Shown here in pieces: positions 52,486 through 61,110 of a stretch of DNA of 64,000 nt. The stretch lies in contig NZ_JACYHA010000001.1 in NCBI RefSeq assembly GCF_014837155.1, positions 372,001-436,000 on the forward strand, read 5' to 3'. The DNA comes from Litchfieldia stipae. GTDB lineage: Bacteria > Bacillota > Bacilli > Bacillales > Bacillaceae_L. The notes under the pieces are model-generated. The model was not told the DNA's origin. It was given only the letters and a program-made list of their open reading frames with translations, and did no database searches. The first letter of the stretch is position 1, and every line of letters starts with the position of its first letter. The translations under genes were made by a program, and so were the position numbers.

Positions 52486-53624
52486 GTTGTTTCCCTCTTT
52501 TCAGTGGATTCTACAAAATGACGATCAATTTTAAAAGGTGAGAGGTCTATTATTTCTTGCCTTCCTTCTATTAAATTAGCGATGATTTCACCAGTAATTG
52601 GTGCTAACAAGATGCCATTTCGATAATGACCTGTTGCAATAAAAAGGTCTTGATATTCAGGGTGTTCTCCTAAATAAGGCAAGCCATCACTAGTTTGTGG
52701 TCTTATTCCTGCCCATGACTTCTCCCATTCTGCTTCTTCCAATGAAGGGAGGATACGAATAGCTCTCTCCATTAATGTAGAAATGCCCTTAATAGAAACA
52801 GACTGTGAGAATGTATTTGGCTTCTCCGTTGCCCCAACAATGATACGTCCACCTTTTTTTGGAACAAGGTAACACCCATGAGAAAAGATGGTCTTCGTAA
52901 TTAATGGTAGATGTGTCGTAACAGAGAAGCATTCCCCTTTCACTGGATAAGTTTCTATTCTTTTGGATGATTGTTCAAGCACTTTAGCACTCCATGCCCC
53001 ACCCGCTAAAATCACTTGATCCGAATAAAAAGGACCTTCTGATGTAACAACTCCCTTAGTCATTCCACCTTCAATAATTAGTGAAGTAACCTCAACAAAT
53101 TCCTTAATCGTTGCACCAAGCTTTGCCGCTGATTTTAAATAGCCCAGAGCCAATTCAGGAGCTGAAACATGGCCATCTTGTGGGAGGTACAATGCACCTT
53201 TTATATCTGAAGACAGCTTCGACTCTTGAATCATTAATTCATTTGGCGATATCCAAGAAATTTCTTCTCCCTCTTTATGTTGAAATTCTAGAACTCTACT
53301 ATATTCCAATACCTCTTCATCAGTCATAGCAATTTTGAACATTCCCTTATTAATTAACTCAATATCAATATGACTCAATTCTTTTAATTCCTCAGCAATT
53401 CTAGGAAACATAGAACGACTTCTTCTAGCTAATTCAAAGAGTGGTCCAACTTCTTCAAATTCACCACCAGCAGCTAGCATACCTGCCGCTGCATTTGAAG
53501 CTTTGCTAACCAAGCGATCCTTTTCTACTAAAAGGACATGCTTCCCTCTTTTTGCTAGATTGTAAGCAATGGAACCACCATTTACTCCACCACCAATGAC
53601 GATACAATCAAAAAAAGCACTCAT
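52476..53624 (-). CDS. thiO: Glycine oxidase ThiO
   Basis: ThiO (382 residues) is an FAD enzyme that oxidises glycine to the imine used by ThiG. The dinucleotide motif is CIVIGGGVNGGSIAYNLAKRG at the start, followed by NAAAGMLAAGGEFEE; later VKGECFSV, GATEKPNTFS and the C-terminal GIRPQTSDGLPYLG and ATGHYRNGILLAP are typical of glycine oxidases. I start at ATG 53624, which overlaps the tenI stop in TGATG; a TTG one codon earlier is also possible. Confidence 0.93.
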   Translation of the reverse strand: MSAFFDCIVIGGGVNGGSIAYNLAKRGKHVLLVEKDRLVSKASNAAAGMLAAGGEFEEVGPLFELARRSRSMFPRIAEELKELSHIDIELINKGMFKIAMTDEEVLEYSRVLEFQHKEGEEISWISPNELMIQESKLSSDIKGALYLPQDGHVSAPELALGYLKSAAKLGATIKEFVEVTSLIIEGGMTKGVVTSEGPFYSDQVILAGGAWSAKVLEQSSKRIETYPVKGECFSVTTHLPLITKTIFSHGCYLVPKKGGRIIVGATEKPNTFSQSVSIKGISTLMERAIRILPSLEEAEWEKSWAGIRPQTSDGLPYLGEHPEYQDLFIATGHYRNGILLAPITGEIIANLIEGRQEIIDLSPFKIDRHFVESTEKRETTWS

Positions 53625-54241
53625 CAAGCTTCAGCTCCCTCTTCAAATTGAACAACATATTCATGCATAGCCTGTAATGGATCCTTTGCTTCTAACACTC
53701 CAGACATCACGGCAATCCCACTTGCACCTGTCTCAAGAATATCTTTCACATGAAGTGGCTTAATTCCACCAATTGCAATAACAGGTATACTTGACTGATT
53801 TACTATCCTTCTTAGCTCACTTACTCCTTTAGCAAGTAGCCCTGGCTTTGAGTGAGTCTCATAGATATGCCCAAATAAGACATAATCAGCCCCGTCGAGT
53901 TGCGCTTTCGTTAATTCCGCAAGAGAATGAACAGAACAACCAATTCTTAAATGGGGAAATCTCTTTTTAACAGAAGCAGCGCTCAAACTATGGTAAGCTA
54001 ACTGAACCCCGGAAACTCCTGTAACATCCGCTACATCCACTCGATCGTTCAGGATAATCTTTGATAAAGGGACGTTTGCTTCGTTGAGGAGCATCACCAT
54101 GTCAAATAACTGTCTTGCAGTATAGGTCTTTTCTCTAATATGAATATATGTAACATTATGATGTATTAAACTTGCAATCTCGCAAAACTCTTCAGGTCCT
54201 TGTTTTCCAGTTGAAATAATATGAATTTCTTTCTGATTCAT
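53624..54241 (-). CDS. tenI: Thiazole tautomerase TenI
   Basis: TenI (205 residues) resembles ThiE but lacks synthase residues; in B. subtilis it aromatises the thiazole product of ThiG. Features include FCEIASLIHHNVTYIHIREK, GVQLAYHSLSAASVKK, IGCSVHSLAEL, DYVLFGHIYETHSKPG with the important His, and IGGIKPLHVKDIL. It is followed by thiO with a one-base overlap and preceded 19 bases away by ykoC. Confidence 0.9.
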   Translation of the reverse strand: MNQKEIHIISTGKQGPEEFCEIASLIHHNVTYIHIREKTYTARQLFDMVMLLNEANVPLSKIILNDRVDVADVTGVSGVQLAYHSLSAASVKKRFPHLRIGCSVHSLAELTKAQLDGADYVLFGHIYETHSKPGLLAKGVSELRRIVNQSSIPVIAIGGIKPLHVKDILETGASGIAVMSGVLEAKDPLQAMHEYVVQFEEGAEA

Positions 54242-54260
54242 AACGTCCCCCTAAAGAAAA

Positions 54261-55058
54261 TTAAAAGCGAATATCGGTAATTGAAAAGTATGGATAGATA
54301 ATAGCAATATAGTAGCCAACAAACAGCATAATCACAAAATAACTAAGAAAGAGAATATCGATACGTGAAAACGCAATCGCATAATAATACGTACGCTTCT
54401 TGACTTGAGAGAATCTTTTCGCTTCCATCGCAACTGCAATTCGATGGGCTCTACGAATGCTTTGTGAAAGCAATGGAATGGAATAAGTAATAAATTTCTG
54501 AAAGAAGGCTTTGATTCCTTTTCTACTTTCTACGCCTCTAACCTTCATCGCCTGACGAATCGTCTGAAACTCTTCCATCATGATTGGGATTAATCGCATG
54601 CCTGCCATAAAGCTATAAGCATATTTCGGAGGGAGCTTAAGCTGCTGCATTAATGAATAGAACAAGAACACCGGTCTAGTTGTTAATGCAAACGTAAGAC
54701 CTAATGCTGCAAAAATAATCGCACGAAAACCGATATGCATCCCTCTAAAAAAGCTTTCTTCCGTAATATGGATAAGCCCCCATTTAAACCAAGTGATCTC
54801 GCCCTTTCCAAACAATATCATGGTAGATGCCGTTGAAATAAATACGAGAAGAAAAGGCAAGCTCAAAAGCATAATTCTCTTAACTGGATGTCCTGTGAAT
54901 GCAATAAAAAGAATGAACGTAACAATCGTGAAATTAATAATGAAATTAATATTGTGAATGAGAAGGACAGCCACAAATAAAAGAATCATGACGATGAGCT
55001 TCAAGCTAGGATTAATTTGATGAAGCCATGTCTCCTTAAATGAAAATTCACTTTGCAA
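54261..55058 (-). CDS. ykoC: ECF transporter transmembrane subunit YkoC
   Basis: This is the T component (265 residues) of an energy-coupling-factor importer. It has about five helices and the coupling motifs RLIPIMMEEFQTIRQAMKVRG and SIPLLSQSIRRAHRIAVAMEAKRF, whose Ala-Arg-Gly-like segments (VRG, EAKRF) touch the ATPases. Together with YkoD and YkoE it should import thiamin or HMP. It lies in the middle of the thiamin operon. Confidence 0.88.
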   Translation of the reverse strand: MQSEFSFKETWLHQINPSLKLIVMILLFVAVLLIHNINFIINFTIVTFILFIAFTGHPVKRIMLLSLPFLLVFISTASTMILFGKGEITWFKWGLIHITEESFFRGMHIGFRAIIFAALGLTFALTTRPVFLFYSLMQQLKLPPKYAYSFMAGMRLIPIMMEEFQTIRQAMKVRGVESRKGIKAFFQKFITYSIPLLSQSIRRAHRIAVAMEAKRFSQVKKRTYYYAIAFSRIDILFLSYFVIMLFVGYYIAIIYPYFSITDIRF

Positions 55059-55072
55059 AACCAGTTCCCCCT

Positions 55073-56536
55073 CTATACATGTAACATCGGTGCTGTGATT
55101 GTTTGTTTTCGAGTATTCAATTCATCGCTTATTAATTTTCCTGCTTCAATTGTCCAAAGTCGTGTCGCAAAATGGTTCATAATATACTCATCATGAGTGA
55201 CCATAATAATCGTTGAACCTTTTGATCGATAATCTTCAATCAGTTCAAGCAGTGAGAATGTATTCTTTGAATCCTGCCCAAATGTTGGTTCATCTAATAG
55301 CATGATTTCTTGCTCCATCACAATGGAAGCAGCTACACTTAATCTTCTTTTTTGCCCCATAGATAATTGATATGGATGGTGATTGCGGTGTTTGCTTAGT
55401 TGGAATCGTTCCAAAAGTTCTTCCACCTTTACCTCAATTTCTGCTTCCTTCCATTTATTCAGTCTGAGCGAAAAAGCGATTTCCTCATAGACAGAATTGG
55501 TTACAAACTGAAATTCTGGATTTTGAAACACAAATGTCATTTCATCATTTAATTTCTTTACTTTTTTTATTGGAACTTGTTTGATTGCATATTCACCTGA
55601 GGTTTTAATAAATTGCATCAAGGAATGAAGCAATGTGCTTTTTCCTGCCCCATTTTCTCCTTTGACAACAATCCATTCACCAGGTGTAACCTCCAACTGG
55701 TCGACTACTATTTTCTCAAGCTTTCCTCGGTAGCCCTTAAAATCATTCAGAGATAGAATCTGCTCTGTTTGTTTCGCTGTATCCTCACTTTGAATGTGAT
55801 TTTGCTTCAAATAATCTTCCCACACCCCTGGATACCAAATACCATGTTCCTTCATTTGCTCTCGGTACTCTTCTATCACCTGTTCCTTCTTCCCATCTGC
55901 AATAATCTCTCCGTCTGCATTAAACAAGATGATTCGATCTACAAAGTCAAGGACACGATCAATTTTGTGCTCGACAATTAACAATGTCTTGTCTTCTCCA
56001 ATCTGCTTAATCGTTTCCCAAATATCAACTGTTCCTTGTGGATCCAGCATCGCAGTTGGTTCATCTAGAAACAATACCTCTGGATCTAAGGCAAGAACTG
56101 AGGCAATTGCTAGTCTTTGTTTCATTCCACCTGAAAGAGTCCCAATATTTGTATGAATATCCTCAAACTGAAGCCCTACTTGAGTTAGTAAATCAAGAAT
56201 ACGTCCTTTCATTTCAGCTCTTGGCACCTCAAGATTCTCTAACACAAAAGCAATTTCTTCATCTACAAATGGCATACAAAACTGGGTATCAGGGTCTTGA
56301 AAGACATACCCCCAAGATGCCGGAGTCATTAGCTTCTCTGCCTTCATCGGTACTTCAATCGAATTCGGAATTATTCCTGATAACACCTGTAACAATGTTG
56401 ATTTCCCACAGCCAGATGGACCAAGAAGGAGAACTTTCTCCCCTTTATAAAAAGAAGAGGACAAATCCTTGAATAACAAGGATTCGCCTCCTGAAAATTT
56501 CAAACGAAGCTGTTCTACTTCAGCAATTGTATTCAT
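55073..56536 (-). CDS. ykoD: ECF transporter double ATPase YkoD
   Basis: YkoD (487 residues) is a fusion of two ABC ATPase domains. The first has Walker A GPSGCGKST, signature LSGGMKQR and Walker B VLFLDEPTAMLDPQG; the second has GENGAGKST, LSMGQKRR and MLLDEPTFGQDSKN. One polypeptide thus replaces the usual EcfA1/A2 pair. ATG 56536 is preferred, with GAGGTG 6 bases before it and in the stop region of ykoE; GTG 56545 is inside that site. Confidence 0.9.
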   Translation of the reverse strand: MNTIAEVEQLRLKFSGGESLLFKDLSSSFYKGEKVLLLGPSGCGKSTLLQVLSGIIPNSIEVPMKAEKLMTPASWGYVFQDPDTQFCMPFVDEEIAFVLENLEVPRAEMKGRILDLLTQVGLQFEDIHTNIGTLSGGMKQRLAIASVLALDPEVLFLDEPTAMLDPQGTVDIWETIKQIGEDKTLLIVEHKIDRVLDFVDRIILFNADGEIIADGKKEQVIEEYREQMKEHGIWYPGVWEDYLKQNHIQSEDTAKQTEQILSLNDFKGYRGKLEKIVVDQLEVTPGEWIVVKGENGAGKSTLLHSLMQFIKTSGEYAIKQVPIKKVKKLNDEMTFVFQNPEFQFVTNSVYEEIAFSLRLNKWKEAEIEVKVEELLERFQLSKHRNHHPYQLSMGQKRRLSVAASIVMEQEIMLLDEPTFGQDSKNTFSLLELIEDYRSKGSTIIMVTHDEYIMNHFATRLWTIEAGKLISDELNTRKQTITAPMLHV

Positions 56537-56547
56537 CACTTTCACCT

Positions 56548-57129
56548 CTATTTATCTAATGCGTCATAATCCTCTTTCGATGCAGGTCGAACTAGATTTG
56601 TTACCCCAGTAGCCTCTAGCACCTTCACAAGATAATAAGGAAGTACCCCAGCAAATACAATTCCTCCTAAGAAACGCATCACGATATAGAGGGTAAGGTT
56701 CCATGCTGCTAAATCATCAATTTCACCATAAGCAAAATCCATAATAACAGAGCCAAGAGTCGCAGCAAGACCACCAAATATTATTACCGCTAAATTGTAT
56801 TTCTTATATTTCACAGCCATGATGACTAATTCAAAGAATAGTCCTTGGACGACTCCGTATAGCAATACTGTCAGCCCCCATGGTGAACCCAAAAGGAATT
56901 CACCAGAAGCGGCAGCTATTTCAGCCAGTAACGCGACACCAGGTTTACGAATGATTAAGTATGCGACTGGTGCTGCAATGAACCACATCGCATAAACAAA
57001 TTGATCTAAATGTAATCCAAGTGGCTTAATTGCATAATAGATGGAGCCCCAGAGAATATAAACGATACCTAGTGCAATCGCAATGACGATCGTGACTAAG
57101 ATATCAGTAAGTTTTAATCCCTTTTTCAT
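56548..57129 (-). CDS. ykoE: ECF transporter substrate-binding subunit YkoE (thiamin/HMP)
   Basis: YkoE (193 residues) is the membrane S component that binds the substrate. Six hydrophobic helices are visible, with YAMWFIAAPVAYLIIRKPG and SGEFLLGSPWGLTVLLYGVVQG typical of the YkoE family. Because the gene follows tenA and a TPP riboswitch, the likely ligand is thiamin or its pyrimidine part HMP. B. subtilis also has ykoF, a soluble thiamin-binding protein; it is absent here. Confidence 0.9.
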   Translation of the reverse strand: MKKGLKLTDILVTIVIAIALGIVYILWGSIYYAIKPLGLHLDQFVYAMWFIAAPVAYLIIRKPGVALLAEIAAASGEFLLGSPWGLTVLLYGVVQGLFFELVIMAVKYKKYNLAVIIFGGLAATLGSVIMDFAYGEIDDLAAWNLTLYIVMRFLGGIVFAGVLPYYLVKVLEATGVTNLVRPASKEDYDALDK

Positions 57130-57147
57130 GTAAGTTAACCCCTTTTA

Positions 57148-57831
57148 TTAAATTCGTTCCTTCGTTTGAACAACAGGCCAGCTTTCTAAGCGATAAGCCA
57201 TATCCCAGAATGAATACTCATATTGACTACTGATGATGAAATGTTCCTTCATTCGTTCACGATCTTCTTCTGTCACAGTTTCTGCAATCTCATCAAGACG
57301 ATTGATTTGTTCTTCGACTAATGTCTTGAACCAGTCGCCACCATAAGCTGCAATCCATTCCTGATAAATTGGTTCATCTGGTGTACATTCTTTCAAGTTT
57401 TCACCAATTTCGTAATATAACCAATAACAAGGTAGGATCGCTGCAATAATATCTCCAAGATGACCGTTATGTGCTGCACGGTACATATGAGAAGTATAAG
57501 CATAAGCTGTTGGAGCAGGCTTAAAGTTCAATTGCTCTTCTTCGGTAATATTTAGACGTTTTGAGAAATTCTCATGTAATGATAATTCAGCCTCGTACGT
57601 TCCTTGTGCATGAATCGCCATTCGATTTGTTGTTTCAAGGTCCTTTGCTTTTGCAGCCCCAATTGATTGAACCTTTGCAAAATGACTCAAATAATACGCA
57701 TCCTGCATTACATAATAACGAAAACACTCTAATGGCAAGGTTCCGTTCCCAATCCCCTGAACGAATGGATGGTTAAAGCTTGCTTCCCAAATAAAATCTG
57801 CTTCTTTTCTGATCATTTCAGAAAATTTCAT
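57148..57831 (-). CDS. tenA: Thiaminase II / aminopyrimidine aminohydrolase TenA
   Basis: TenA (227 residues) deaminates aminomethyl-pyrimidine breakdown products to HMP, so that broken thiamin is reused. Conserved parts are HPFVQGIGNGTLP, YYVMQDAYYL, the catalytic Cys in AAILPCYWLYYEIG (near residue 135), IAAYGG and the catalytic Glu in SSQYEYSFWDMAYRLESWP. AAGGAGG precedes the ATG. First gene of the operon, about 40 bases after the riboswitch terminator. Confidence 0.95.
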   Translation of the reverse strand: MKFSEMIRKEADFIWEASFNHPFVQGIGNGTLPLECFRYYVMQDAYYLSHFAKVQSIGAAKAKDLETTNRMAIHAQGTYEAELSLHENFSKRLNITEEEQLNFKPAPTAYAYTSHMYRAAHNGHLGDIIAAILPCYWLYYEIGENLKECTPDEPIYQEWIAAYGGDWFKTLVEEQINRLDEIAETVTEEDRERMKEHFIISSQYEYSFWDMAYRLESWPVVQTKERI

Positions 57832-57871
57832 TGTAACTCCTCCTTATTTTATGTAGTAAGAAAATGGCCAT

Positions 57872-57910
57872 AAAAAAACCACCTTCTTTACCAACATAAA
57901 GAAAGTGGTT
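57872..57910 (-). terminator. Expression-platform terminator of the TPP riboswitch
   Basis: On the minus strand AACCACTTTCTTTA pairs with TAAAGAAGGTGGTT (14 bp, one wobble) and is followed by seven T. Its 5' arm CCACTT can also pair with AAGTGG in the 3' side of riboswitch stem P1, an antiterminator. Confidence 0.9.
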
Positions 57911-57946
57911 GTATTAGATAATTAATAATAGACATTATCCCGCAAC

Positions 57947-58040
57947 TCCACTTCCCTACGCTGGTGTGAACCAGATCAGGTTCTAAGGGTCTTAAAGCAA
58001 CACTCTAATCTCAGCCTTCAATTAAGGCACCCCTAGTGGA
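57947..58040 (-). promoter_or_regulatory. TPP riboswitch (THI element)
   Basis: The minus strand carries the conserved thi-box parts in order: GGGGTGCC, GGCTGAGA, GACCCTTAGAACCTGATCTGG, ACCAGCGTAGGGAAG. Stem P1 is TCCACT (58035-58040) with AGTGGA (57947-57952). TPP binding closes P1, frees the terminator at 57872-57910 and stops transcription of the whole ten-gene thiamin operon. Confidence 0.96.
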
Positions 58041-58126
58041 CAACAAACAATATTAATTTATACTACGTGTCTAATGGTATCATGTTTCATCTAATTGTCA
58101 AACTATTTTTATTTATTTTTACGTTT

Positions 58127-58441
58127 TTAATCTACATAGACCGCAGTACCATATGCAATGATCTCAGAAGCATTTGTCATGACACTAGAGGTTTCAAGCC
58201 TCATACAAATGATCGCATTAGCTCCTTTATTTTTTGCATCATCAACCATTCTCCCAATCGCCTGCTTTCTCGCTTGCTCCATCATATCTGTATATTCCTT
58301 GATTTCTCCTCCGACAATGGTTTTCAATCCAGCCATTAGGTCACGACCAATATTTTTTGATTGAACCGTACTTCCTCTTACAAAACCCTTTAGTTCTTGA
58401 ATTTCTTTGCCTGGAACAAACTCAGTAGTCACGATAATCAT
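58127..58441 (-). CDS. YbjQ-family protein (UPF0145)
   Basis: This 104-residue soluble protein has the YbjQ pattern: IIVTTEFVPGKEI, GFVRGSTVQSKNIGRD, GGEIKEYTDMMEQARKQAI, RMVDDAKNKGANAIICMRLETS. The family forms homopentamers and is often called heavy-metal binding on weak evidence. It overlaps the end of the small membrane gene by 20 bases, so the two are one operon and the products may work together. Confidence 0.88.
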   Translation of the reverse strand: MIIVTTEFVPGKEIQELKGFVRGSTVQSKNIGRDLMAGLKTIVGGEIKEYTDMMEQARKQAIGRMVDDAKNKGANAIICMRLETSSVMTNASEIIAYGTAVYVD

Positions 58442-58628
58442 TTTCCTCGTCCTCCTTCTTCTCTTTCAAACGTTCTTTAATTAATAACCAAAATAATAAA
58501 ATCAGCGCAATTCCATAAATGATATAGAATATGACCGCAAGCACAACATGAACAAATAACAAAATAGCACCAATGACTTGCCCTAGAATGACAACTGCTA
58601 GAAGGAAGAGCTTTAACTTATCCCTCAT
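58422..58628 (-). CDS. Small membrane protein, 68 residues
   Basis: The protein has two hydrophobic helices (about 6-26 and 28-50) followed by a charged tail KERLKEKKEDEENDYRDY. It precedes and overlaps the YbjQ gene, and its stop codon lies inside the ribosome binding region of that gene. GGAGGAGAAT-type ribosome binding site upstream. Family not recognised. Confidence 0.72.
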   Translation of the reverse strand: MRDKLKLFLLAVVILGQVIGAILLFVHVVLAVIFYIIYGIALILLFWLLIKERLKEKKEDEENDYRDY

Positions 58629-58728
58629 CCTACATTCTCCTCCTTGCCCTGAAGTGAATCTTTTCTTCTCTATGTATTACGAATGAAGAATTGAAAAGGT
58701 CTCATTATTGTCTATGATTTTTCATAGG

Positions 58729-58749
58729 AAAAAACTCTCCGTAGAGAGC
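58729..58749 (-). terminator. Intrinsic terminator of the DoxX-like gene
   Basis: CTCTC (58735-58739) pairs with GAGAG (58744-58748) over a 4-base loop; on the minus strand six T follow. Confidence 0.75.
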
Positions 58750-59748
58750 CTAAGCAAAACGATAATAAATTAGAATGAACGTCGCAAGGACAAACAAGAA
58801 ATTCAAAAATACGAAAACCATTTGATCCACAACCGTTTTATGAATTCGAATTGGTGGTTTGTAGAATGAAACACCTTCAATAATGAAAATAACGAGCACA
58901 ACATGAATCATAAAATGCCCAATAATCTCAGTTGTTCCAAATAACATTGTCGTTGAAATAAAGATTAAGGTTAACACTACCGATAAAATTCTATTTAAGA
59001 TACCCACCACTAATAGGTATCCAACAATAAATTCGATAAAAGCTGCCATAACAATAAATGCAGTTGGTGAGAACCCAAAAGTTGGAACGCCATGATTTTG
59101 AATAATATCAGCTGACATTGCTGGATATACCCATTTTTCTACAGCAACCCAACATAAGGACAATCCGGTTCCTAAATAAAGAAATGGAAATCCCCAATTC
59201 TCTAATCTTGTCTTCCCAATTAATAACACAAAAATTATCGCTAAATAAAAACCATAATCAAGCATATGGAATAATCCTACTTTACTTAATACATAGAAGA
59301 ATAGAATCGCTAAAATACCCGATCCAAGCTTTGTCGCATAATGATTTGGGACACATAATAATATGATGGCAATCCAAATCGCAATCGTTTCCCATAATCC
59401 ATCAAGGACAAATTCTGGAGCAAATATAGTGCCCGAAAACACTTGAATTATCAAGGCCAACGCTGTGCCATATTTTAATATATGTCTTGAATAATGACGG
59501 TACTCGTCCAATTTCAGATCAATCTTACTGGCAAATGGAATCTTCATTAATTTTGGTAATAGCTGTGGCAAAACTGAGAGAACTAATGCTGCTAATAGTG
59601 CTAATGACATAAATAATGGTGAAAGAATATTTTCGATTGATTCCTTTTGTGGTGGAACATCGGTAAACCATTTCACATGGGCATTGGTTAATACTGGTGA
59701 AAACATGATGCCAATCATAATTACATACAACCATATATTCTTTTTCAT
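58750..59748 (-). CDS. DoxX-like integral membrane protein with signal peptide
   Basis: This 332-residue protein begins with a signal peptide (MKKNIWLYVIMIGIMFSPV), with a likely cleavage after TNA at about residue 23, leaving His as the first mature residue (HVKWF). About nine helices follow; the C-terminal half (FIEFIVGYLLVVGILNRIL and TEIIGHFMIHVVLVIFIIEG) resembles DoxX-type proteins. A mature N-terminal His is typical of copper-binding proteins such as CopC, but here only the position supports this. AGGAGG precedes the ATG. It is divergent from the radical SAM gene. Confidence 0.65.
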   Translation of the reverse strand: MKKNIWLYVIMIGIMFSPVLTNAHVKWFTDVPPQKESIENILSPLFMSLALLAALVLSVLPQLLPKLMKIPFASKIDLKLDEYRHYSRHILKYGTALALIIQVFSGTIFAPEFVLDGLWETIAIWIAIILLCVPNHYATKLGSGILAILFFYVLSKVGLFHMLDYGFYLAIIFVLLIGKTRLENWGFPFLYLGTGLSLCWVAVEKWVYPAMSADIIQNHGVPTFGFSPTAFIVMAAFIEFIVGYLLVVGILNRILSVVLTLIFISTTMLFGTTEIIGHFMIHVVLVIFIIEGVSFYKPPIRIHKTVVDQMVFVFLNFLFVLATFILIYYRFA

Positions 59749-59861
59749 AGCTGCCTCCTACAATATCTTCCCGTATTACTTATATTCCTTCCTACCCACA
59801 ATTCCTATTCAAATTTGTGAAAGTAAATGTAAGCTCTAGTTTTAATTATGTAGTTTTTAGG

Positions 59862-59918
59862 AACACTTTATTAACACTTTGTGAAGTTAGACACATACTT
59901 TGGGAATATTGCTACAAT
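59862..59918 (+). promoter_or_regulatory. Promoter with 11-bp direct repeat before the radical SAM gene
   Basis: AACACTTT occurs at 59862-59869 and 59873-59880, an 11-bp period, with TTAACA at 59871-59876 as in PhoP-type boxes. Directly after comes a possible promoter TAGACA (59888-59893), 19 bases, TACAAT (59913-59918). This suggests activation by an OmpR-type regulator. Confidence 0.4.
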
Positions 59919-59955
59919 TTAGCTAACAAAACTATTCATAGATGAGGTGGACTTT

Positions 59956-61056
59956 TTGCTTCAAACACAAATGAAAGCCCCACTTGCTAGAGCTGAAACA
60001 GCAAAACAACAACTAAAGCCTTCAATTATCTTTTGGGAGCTAACGGAAGCATGTAACCTGAAGTGTATCCATTGTCGAGCAAGTGCAAAGCCAGAACGGT
60101 CTTTTGATGAATTATCAACGATGCAAGCATTTGATGTGATTGACAGTATTTCCACTTTTGCTAAGCCACTTCTGATCTTGACTGGTGGAGAACCGTTATA
60201 TCGACCAGACTTCTTTGAGATTGCTCATTATGCTGTAAGCAAAGGTCTCAGAGTTGCAATGGCCTCCAATGGCACACTGATTAACAGAGAAATAGCAGAA
60301 AAGATTAAGAAGGTAGGAATTAAACGAGTGGCGATCAGTCTAGATGGTCCTACTGCTGAGGTGCATGATCAATTTCGGGGGTTAACAGGAAGCTTTAACT
60401 CGTCTTTACAGGGAGCCACACATCTTCGAAACTTAGGTGTAGAGGTTCAATTTAATACAACCGTAACAAAGCATAATGTCGACTTTTTACAAGAAATGAT
60501 GGACCTTGCTTATCTTCAAAAAATAAAAGCGCTTCATTTATTTATGCTTGTTCCTGTTGGCTGTGGGATTCAAATTACTGAAAGTAACATGCTCGATGCA
60601 GAACGTTATGAGGAAGTATTAGAATGGTTCTATGAGCATTCAAAGCATGCACCATTTGAATTCCGAGCAACCTGTGCACCCCATTACTATCGAATTATCA
60701 GACAAAAAGCAAAACAAGTTGGTGAACGAATCGTCTCAAAGCCTCACGGTATGAATGCAATGACAAAAGGGTGTTTAGCAGGTACAGGTGTTTGTTTTAT
60801 TTCTCATAAGGGGCAAGTCCAACCATGTGGCTATTTACCACTGAAGGCTGGAAATGTATTTGAGAATTCCTTTTCATCCATTTGGAATGATTCTCTGCTT
60901 TTTCAGGAGTTAAGAGATACCTCAAAGCTCCATGGAAAATGTGGTGCTTGTGAATTTGTAAATGTATGCTCAGGCTGTAGGGCTAGAGCCTATTATGAGC
61001 ATCACCATTATATGGCCGAAGAACCATACTGTGTCTATCAGCCTTCAAACATATGA
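59956..61056 (+). CDS. Radical SAM/SPASM domain protein, NirJ/AhbD-like
   Basis: The protein (366 residues) has the radical SAM cluster motif C-NLK-C-IH-C near residue 35, LTGGEPL, ASNGTLI and VAISLDGPTAEVHDQFRG, and a C-terminal SPASM-type region with many Cys (GCLAGTGVC, VQPCGYLPL, CGACEFVNVCSGCRARAY) for extra iron-sulfur clusters. It is closest to NirJ/AhbD haem-modifying enzymes and to uncharacterised Bacillus relatives. No peptide substrate gene or haem gene is adjacent. I prefer TTG 59956 with GAGGTGG upstream; GTG 59947 overlaps that site and ATG 59971 is also possible. Confidence 0.82.
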   Translation: MLQTQMKAPLARAETAKQQLKPSIIFWELTEACNLKCIHCRASAKPERSFDELSTMQAFDVIDSISTFAKPLLILTGGEPLYRPDFFEIAHYAVSKGLRVAMASNGTLINREIAEKIKKVGIKRVAISLDGPTAEVHDQFRGLTGSFNSSLQGATHLRNLGVEVQFNTTVTKHNVDFLQEMMDLAYLQKIKALHLFMLVPVGCGIQITESNMLDAERYEEVLEWFYEHSKHAPFEFRATCAPHYYRIIRQKAKQVGERIVSKPHGMNAMTKGCLAGTGVCFISHKGQVQPCGYLPLKAGNVFENSFSSIWNDSLLFQELRDTSKLHGKCGACEFVNVCSGCRARAYYEHHHYMAEEPYCVYQPSNI

Positions 61057-61104
61057 AGAGGCAGCTCCAACAATGTATTACATCATTGTTGGACTGCCTC
61101 TTTT
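61056..61104. terminator. Bidirectional intrinsic terminator
   Basis: AGAGGCAG-TCCAACAATG pairs with CATTGTTGGA-CTGCCTCTTTT across an 8-base loop, between the radical SAM gene and convergent floT. Confidence 0.9.
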
Positions 61105-61110
61105 CATCCT

